64,000 bases of DNA, taken from positions 70,650,821 through 70,714,820 of the forward strand of contig NC_065920.1 of the NCBI RefSeq assembly GCF_024586455.1, given 5' to 3'. Shown here piece by piece: positions 58,395 to 64,000 of the stretch. The first letter of the stretch is position 1. The number at the start of each line of letters is the position of its first letter. The notes under the pieces are model-generated. The model saw only the letters and a list, made by a program, of their open reading frames with translations, had not been told where the DNA came from and did not search any database. Made by a program: the position numbers and the translations under genes. Source of the stretch: Bactrocera neohumeralis. Its lineage: Eukaryota > Arthropoda > Insecta > Diptera > Tephritidae.

Positions 58395-59230
58395 AATAGT
58401 TTTTTGGTGGTACACTGATTACAGCAACCCTCCAACGATACCATTTTTGTAGTGCGATTTGTCATCTGCTTAAAAATAGGCATCAGTTTCAGCGAACACC
58501 TCCACATTCCACGAAAAATTTTTCCCAGCGAGAATTTTTTTGACTTCTGAGAATAGAAAATAGACTCAGGGGGCCCTAACTGAAGAATACGGTGGATGTG
58601 AAAGCAATTCGAAGTTCAATTCTTGGATTTTTGGCATATCTTTTACTGACTTGGGGTACGGTGGAAGCAAAGCGAAGTCCAATGCACGGATTTTGCTATC
58701 GTTTTCAGTGACAGTGGACACGGTACATTGTCTTGATGAAACAACATTTTATTTGCAAGTTCGCGGATTTCGTCCTTCGTACCATCCAATAACGTTCCCA
58801 AAATACAGACGCCATAATCTTGCCAGCCGACTATAGCGTTTCATCACGCCTTGGAAAGAGTTCATCGTGTGCAGTACACTCCGATGGTATTCGGAGTGAA
58901 ATAACGAAACTATGTTTCACCAATTGTCACATACTTACGCAAAGGCGCGAGAACACTACGATCCGCACCCACTTGGCAGAGAGCTTTCTCGTACCTAATT
59001 ATTTGAACAACTTCACTTTGCGGTGATTTAAAGTTTTGGTGTTGACTTTTTGATGTTTTCTTTGGTAACAACCTCTTTTGGGCGTCCACTAATTTTATCA
59101 CGTCTAAACATCGCTTACCAAACCTTGTTGGTTGATTTTCCTGAGGCAATGTCTAAGAACTCGCCACCAAGCTAAGATTTTGCGTCAGCTGTATTTTTTC
59201 ATTTCAAAAAGCAATATTTTATCAGCTCGC
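58395..59230 (-). mobile_element. Mariner-like transposase remnant, nearly full span
   Basis: Minus strand, from N- to C-terminus: GRPKEVVTKENIK (59095-59050), a KKSTPKL-type stretch, YEKALCQVGADRSVLAPLRK (58995-58935), KYVTIGET (58935-58910; first catalytic position, Asp replaced by Gly), GTLLDGTKDEIRELANKM (58800-58750), LFHQDNVPCPLSLKTIAK (58748-58690; second Asp kept), then the third block where YSPDLAP-type text is scrambled to YSSVRAP (near 58590), and NFSWNVEVFAETDAYF (58515-58470) and KSHYKNGIV. Stops and frame changes throughout. Near the 5' side is the dyad TGACAGCTGTCA (59313-59324). Confidence 0.82.
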
Positions 59231-59874
59231 GAAATTTCTTTTTATTCCTTTTTTCGCAATAAAAAAGTTGCTTGACTCAACATGATATATAGTATATCAC
59301 GAATTAATAATCTGACAGCTGTCAAAAATTTTACACTCGTCTTTGGAACGTAAGGGTTAACTAAAAAACTTATGAACTTAGCAGTTGTCTTCAGATCACG
59401 GCTTATCGCAATTATTTTGTAGAATTGTTATAAGCTCTTAATTAAACATATAGAAGAAGTTTGACTTACTTCTCTTGAAAGTGACAAAAAAGGTTCTTAA
59501 ATAAAATTAGTTTTCAGTTAATTGCTAGAACAAGAAGTGGTTTAAAAATCAGCTAAAGCCAAGACACACATCTTAATTTGTATGAAGAGTTTTGGTAGAC
59601 TAAAAAGCGTCATCTCATGAAATGTGACACGGACTAAAAAAAATGTATATTTTCAAGTATTTTAATACAACTCCTTGTTATCGCCTTTAAAATAGCATTC
59701 CGATACAATTGAAACATGTCAACGCTTAATCATATTCAAAAATTCACGTCTTGCCACCAGCAATTATTAGTTTGATGAATGTAGGGTAACCAGCTACTTT
59801 GTCAAGTATCACATAAGTGTCCACTACTCGTCGTATCTTTTGCAAAAGATTGAAGCGTTTTAGAAAGAGTCTAG
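59231..59874. other. Unassigned stretch
   Basis: Nothing recognised apart from the palindrome TGACAGCTGTCA at 59313-59324. Confidence 0.4.
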
Positions 59875-60120
59875 CATTGACTTGCTTCATACCCAAAAGA
59901 TTAACTAAAACTAAAGTAAAATAAGTATACTTCAGATGCCAACACGACTCCCTTCATACCCAAAACGCTAACTAAAATGTGTTGAGTCGATCAATTAGCG
60001 GTGACGAGATCCGCTACTAAGCAAAGCTCTGAAGCCAACACGACTCGCTTCATACTCAAAACATTCACTAAAAGTTGAGCCGATCCATAAGAGTTGCCAA
60101 GATTTCCTACTTAATATAAC
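59875..60120 (+). repeat. Short tandem array (~96-bp unit, about 2.5 units)
   Basis: CTTCATACCCAAAA...TAACTAAAA occurs at 59886, 59953 and (as CTTCATACTCAAAACATTCACTAAAA) 60049. Two of the copies are preceded by GCCAACACGACTC (59938, 60033). The first unit is shortened. Confidence 0.75.
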
Positions 60121-62159
60121 TCACAATGGTTTTCAAACACTGCTTCTTTAATTTTTTGGATATTGCCGTCATGACCGGAGATGAATAGACAAATTCCTTG
60201 AGGCAGGTTTTCGATGACTTCACCACCTTCAGTGAATGAATTTTCCCACTTAAATACTTATTTTCGTGATTAAGTAGACTTGGCAAAACACTTCTACATC
60301 ATTTCCAAGATCAAACATAAAAATAACAACATATCTGTGACAATCTAGAAGAAAGTTTTGTTATTCTGTTTTAGCAAGCTTTCAGACCTTATGTATGTCA
60401 GTCGATAAAACTCCGCGCTTTCATAAAATGATATAAATAGACCCATTTTGAACTGTTAGTCATTGTGAAAGTCATTTCAATCGGGTCCTCCTATTTAAAT
60501 ATCTCAACATATCGATTCAGCTGGCTTGCATACCAACTAAACCCTTAGCCAAGAGAAATATCGTCACTTATATTCATGTGAGTGAATATTGTAGCTTCTA
60601 AAGCGCGTATTGCTGATTTTCAAACAATCTAAATCCTTCAAGACATCCATCCTTACTTATAATCGTTTGAAATATTTTTGTAGCTACAGAAGCGCCTATA
60701 ACTGCTTATCTCACAAATTTAATCGATATTATCTAACACAATAGCATCAATTGTGGAAAGTAGACGTGACAGTTGAGGACGACAACCCGCTTAACACGTG
60801 TTAAGGACTGTGAGTGATAAGTGCAGAGCAAATTCAATAAATTAGCTTGCATTTAAATTAAGTTCATCATTTTCATTTAACAAAATATTCCACAAACTAT
60901 ATTTCAAATTTTAATGGAAATTTGTTGCAAATCCTCCAACTATTTGCTACATCTTAACGATTTTAGTCACCTATTTTACGACTGTCCTTCATTCTGTTTA
61001 TCCACTTTTTTACTCTTTTTCTATTTCAACTATTAAATGAAAAAATAAATTTCTTCTTCCCGCCTTGTTTCTCTTATACATTTATATGTACTATATGTTT
61101 ACGTGTTTTGGGTACATGCGTGCCTTGAAAGGTGCATCCCGAAAAAGGCAAGTATCCTTTCTAATTTAGTAAGTACACATTGGAGATTGTGATACGCTTT
61201 CGCTTTGCTTTCTTCGATTTTATCGTTTCGTAGATTTCTTTCAATTTGCCTATAATTTTATGCATGAGTTGTGCAGTAAAAGCGGTAGATAGTAGCTGGA
61301 GGACTGTATGTATATTCTTTTGCGTTGACACTAGTGTGCTATATCCTCAGGCTGTTTGAGCTGGCTGTTTAACTAACAAACACATTTTCTTGTTTGTTTT
61401 TGGAGTTTTCCACAGATTTTTGGGAGCGAAAAAGAGGAAAATAAGTTTTTGTTTTGTGTTTTATTGTTGTTGTTATTTTGTATTTTTTTGGCTTTTTTTT
61501 TTTTGTAGCTAAGCAATTCTATTTTCACTTTTGTCAATATTTGGTACTGTTATCCTTTTTTTGTTTCTGCTCCCAACTGCCGGTCGTAAAACCGTTAGAG
61601 AGAGCTTAAGGGTTGCTGGTCCGATTCTGCTGTAATGTGATTAAATGAAGTATGTGCTGACCAATTGGGTTAGTGGGTTGGGTTAGGTCAATTCGTGGAA
61701 GCGTAATGTGCTGTGATAAGAGGATAGAAGGATATTGATGCTAAAGTAGGCATTTTTGGGAAGAAAGGTTGGCAGAAGAGCCATATAATTTTTATGATGA
61801 CTAGCGGCCCTAAATTTATGAGCTATAAATCACAAGGACAGCTGGTAGGAAAAATAGAAAATTTTGTTTGTCTTAGTAATAACAGTTATGTAGTTAATTT
61901 TTTTTCCATTAGATGCAACTTTTACTGATTTCTGATTTCTCTGTTTTTCAAAACCAATAGAATGCTAACGAAATGTACTCAAACAAAATACAATAAAAAT
62001 TGTTGTTGCCATTATGCCCACTCCTCTTCTTCTCTACACTTTTAATCCCTTAGTTTTGTCGGCATGTTTGTAAGTGTATGGAATATTTATTTACATACAA
62101 TAAATTTGCATATGTCCAGCAAGGATGCAACCACTTGTCACGTGTCCTTACATAGCACG
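60121..62159. other. Unassigned, probably unique stretch
   Basis: No gene recognised. It contains T-rich runs near 61440-61510 and TTGTTGTTGTTATT text. It could be intron or 5' flank of the receptor gene. Confidence 0.4.
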
Positions 62160-62500
62160 CCATAAAAATATATTATATATATGTATATATAAATACATAT
62201 AAAGCTTGAGAGAGGCAGAGAGAGCGCGAGGCTGTCTGCAGAGAGGCCACAGAGGCAAGCGGTCTAAAGCTTATCGTGTCGCAGCTAGCAAAATCTCCAT
62301 GAGCTACAGTGGACTCTGCAACACCAAGGCCTTCTAAACGCTTACACTCCTCTAACGCTCAGCTCCTCTTACGCTCAGCTACTCTTATGCCCTCCTTCTC
62401 AAATGTTCTCCTTCTCTAATGTTTTCCTTCTCTAACTCTCTCCTCCGCTTATATTCTACTCCTCACCCACTCTCATTTCACTCCCTTCTCTACCAGTACC
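62160..62500. repeat. TA microsatellite, GAGA-rich patch and pyrimidine tract
   Basis: TA-rich run 62168-62200, then GAGAGAGGCAGAGAGAGCGCGAG (62208-62230), then a CT-rich tract 62340-62500 with near repeats ACGCTCAGCTCCTCTT / ACGCTCAGCTACTCTT (62356, 62374) and CTCCTTCTCTAATGTTTT-like units. GAGA repeats are binding sites for the fly GAGA factor at many promoters, so a regulatory role is possible but unproven. Confidence 0.55.
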
Positions 62501-64000
62501 CCACACCCTAACAATTTTGCATAAATTAAAGTCCGCTTTATTGGCCTAGAAAACTGCTCTTTTGCTTCAACGCACTCACGATGACAGCAAATTCAAATGA
62601 AGACCAAGTAAGTAGAGAGCAATAGCAAAGCCAAGCAAGTATGCAATAACCAAGCAGAAACGAGAAACATTTCTGAGAAAGACTACAGACCAGCAGGCTC
62701 GACATTGATGTGCGCGTGTTGGTGCCAGGCGCAAATATGCAAAAAGGACATGCTCAAAGGACATTCATGGACATTCGTGAAACAAAATTACAGCAGCAAA
62801 AATACAGCACAAATAACAATAAAGTAAAGGTATATAAAATAATATGAAATGTAAGAAAATAACATGAAACGGAGAGAAATATTTAGTCGGTTTGGCACTT
62901 GGCACTTGTAAATGCAAATATGCGGAAGTAGTTGCCATGCCTTGCACTAGCAAAGTGGGCGTTGGGCGTGGGGTAGGATATGCAGGCAAGGTTGCTAGTT
63001 TTATCTTTGCCACAATTGTGGTTGGAGTTGTATAGAAAAGCTGTAGACCTGCGGGCTGGGAATTAAATTTGTGGCGAAACATTTTGTGTTGCTGACATTT
63101 GGGTTGCCGGCGCTTGGACCCAGCCAACAAGGAGTGCGCACAAATGAATTTAACGCAAGTATTTGATGCTAGAATTACGTTTACGTATTTTGATAGCAAT
63201 TTGTTGGTATGCCATGGGTTAAGATGAAAGTGGTAATTAATTAGAGGATAAGGGTTGAGTGAGTTATGATAAGTATCTTTGACCCAAGCATAGAATTGTG
63301 CTATATAGGTAAATGAAAAAGATAGAATTAGAAATAGAATATAAAAATTAAACAATAAGCTTAGCCTACAAATTAAATTATTTATATATAAATGGATTTT
63401 TCAGCACTTGTTTTCGAAACGGAAAAAGCGTGAAGTATATCAGAGGTTTGGCAGCTGAAAAGCTTCGCTTATACCTAACTCTGGACAGTATATTCTCGCA
63501 CTATCCAAATGGAGAAAACTAGAAATCATTTTTTTTGTCAAATTTTAAATTGGTTTTTCAAAGAATTTAAGCTCGCGACTAATCTCTGTAGTGCCTCCAC
63601 ACTCTAGCCACTCTCCTTCGACGTTAGTTTATGAACAGCATCAATTCATATTAACATAAAAATTTCTCAGTAATATCAACTTGAGTTCTTTTGTACCCTA
63701 TTCCAGGCTAAACAAAAACTAAGTTCCTTAATTTTCGAATGATAAAAAGTCCAAAAGAATATTGGAAGTTGAGTCGTCTGTGGTCAGCGGAATATCAAAA
63801 GTATTTGTCAGTAAACTGAATATACTTAGATTGTTCACGATCGAACACTTTCCATATCCAAAACCACTGCGAAAATTCTTGAAATTCCACAGTACTAACA
63901 AAAATTGTGGTTTTTAGTATGTAACGCCTAATTGTATACTTCGAAAGCCATTAAAAAGTTTTTTAAAGCTCTGAAATCTAACTGATTTTTAAACCCTGAA
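62501..64000. other. Unassigned stretch with two adjoining minus-strand frames
   Basis: Minus frames of 196 codons (63355-62765) and 62 codons (62764-62576) adjoin. The larger is Phe/Leu/Tyr-rich at both ends, Thr/Pro-rich in the middle, and has no recognised motif or family. In DNA this AT-rich, a 196-codon frame without stops is unusual but not decisive. The rest of the interval shows nothing. Confidence 0.35.

Overview
The window reads as intron and 5' flank of a large gene in a higher fly, most likely a tephritid fruit fly. It is AT-rich, its microsatellites are CA, TA, CATA and CAA types, and its transposons are of kinds common in fly genomes (mariner, jockey/R1-like LINEs, Helitrons). 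The only host coding sequence I can support is one 255-bp exon at 48660-48914 on the minus strand. It encodes the start of the metabotropic GABA-B receptor subunit 1 (GABA-B-R1): a signal peptide and the first strands of the ligand-binding domain. It is flanked by a consensus acceptor and a consensus donor. No later receptor exon is visible in the 48.6 kb below it, so the intron after it should be at least that long. A candidate 5' untranslated exon with a TATA/initiator-like promoter lies at 56752-57063, also minus, and is tentative.

Almost everything else recognisable is decayed mobile DNA. 1-5.3 kb: a structurally complete but coding-dead Helitron (897-4222), then jockey-like LINE pieces beside a 100-N assembly gap. 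5.4-18 kb: mariner relics, a second Helitron fragment (13.0-13.8 kb) and three copies of a ~1-kb interspersed repeat (family B). 18-30 kb: LINE and mariner fragments, a CAA-rich array, a repeat with a 23-24-bp tandem core, and a 1.7-kb RTE/BovB-type LINE. 30-34.2 kb: two related tandem arrays, ~335-bp and 102-bp units, the latter with two palindromes per unit, split by a jockey-like LINE tail. 34-48 kb: a 154-bp periodic repeat (family A), several mariner relics, and an R1-like LINE just inside the receptor intron. 49-56 kb: a second family A array and two LINEs. 56-64 kb: the candidate promoter, a mariner relic, a small tandem array and a GAGA/CT-rich tract.

None of the mobile elements looks able to encode a working protein: Rep, helicase, transposase and reverse transcriptase frames all carry stops, frameshifts or lost catalytic residues. 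There is no operon-like gene set. The functional content is one receptor exon plus whatever regulatory DNA lies between the repeats. Family assignments rest on motifs recognised by eye, and element borders are approximate unless a structural end is named.
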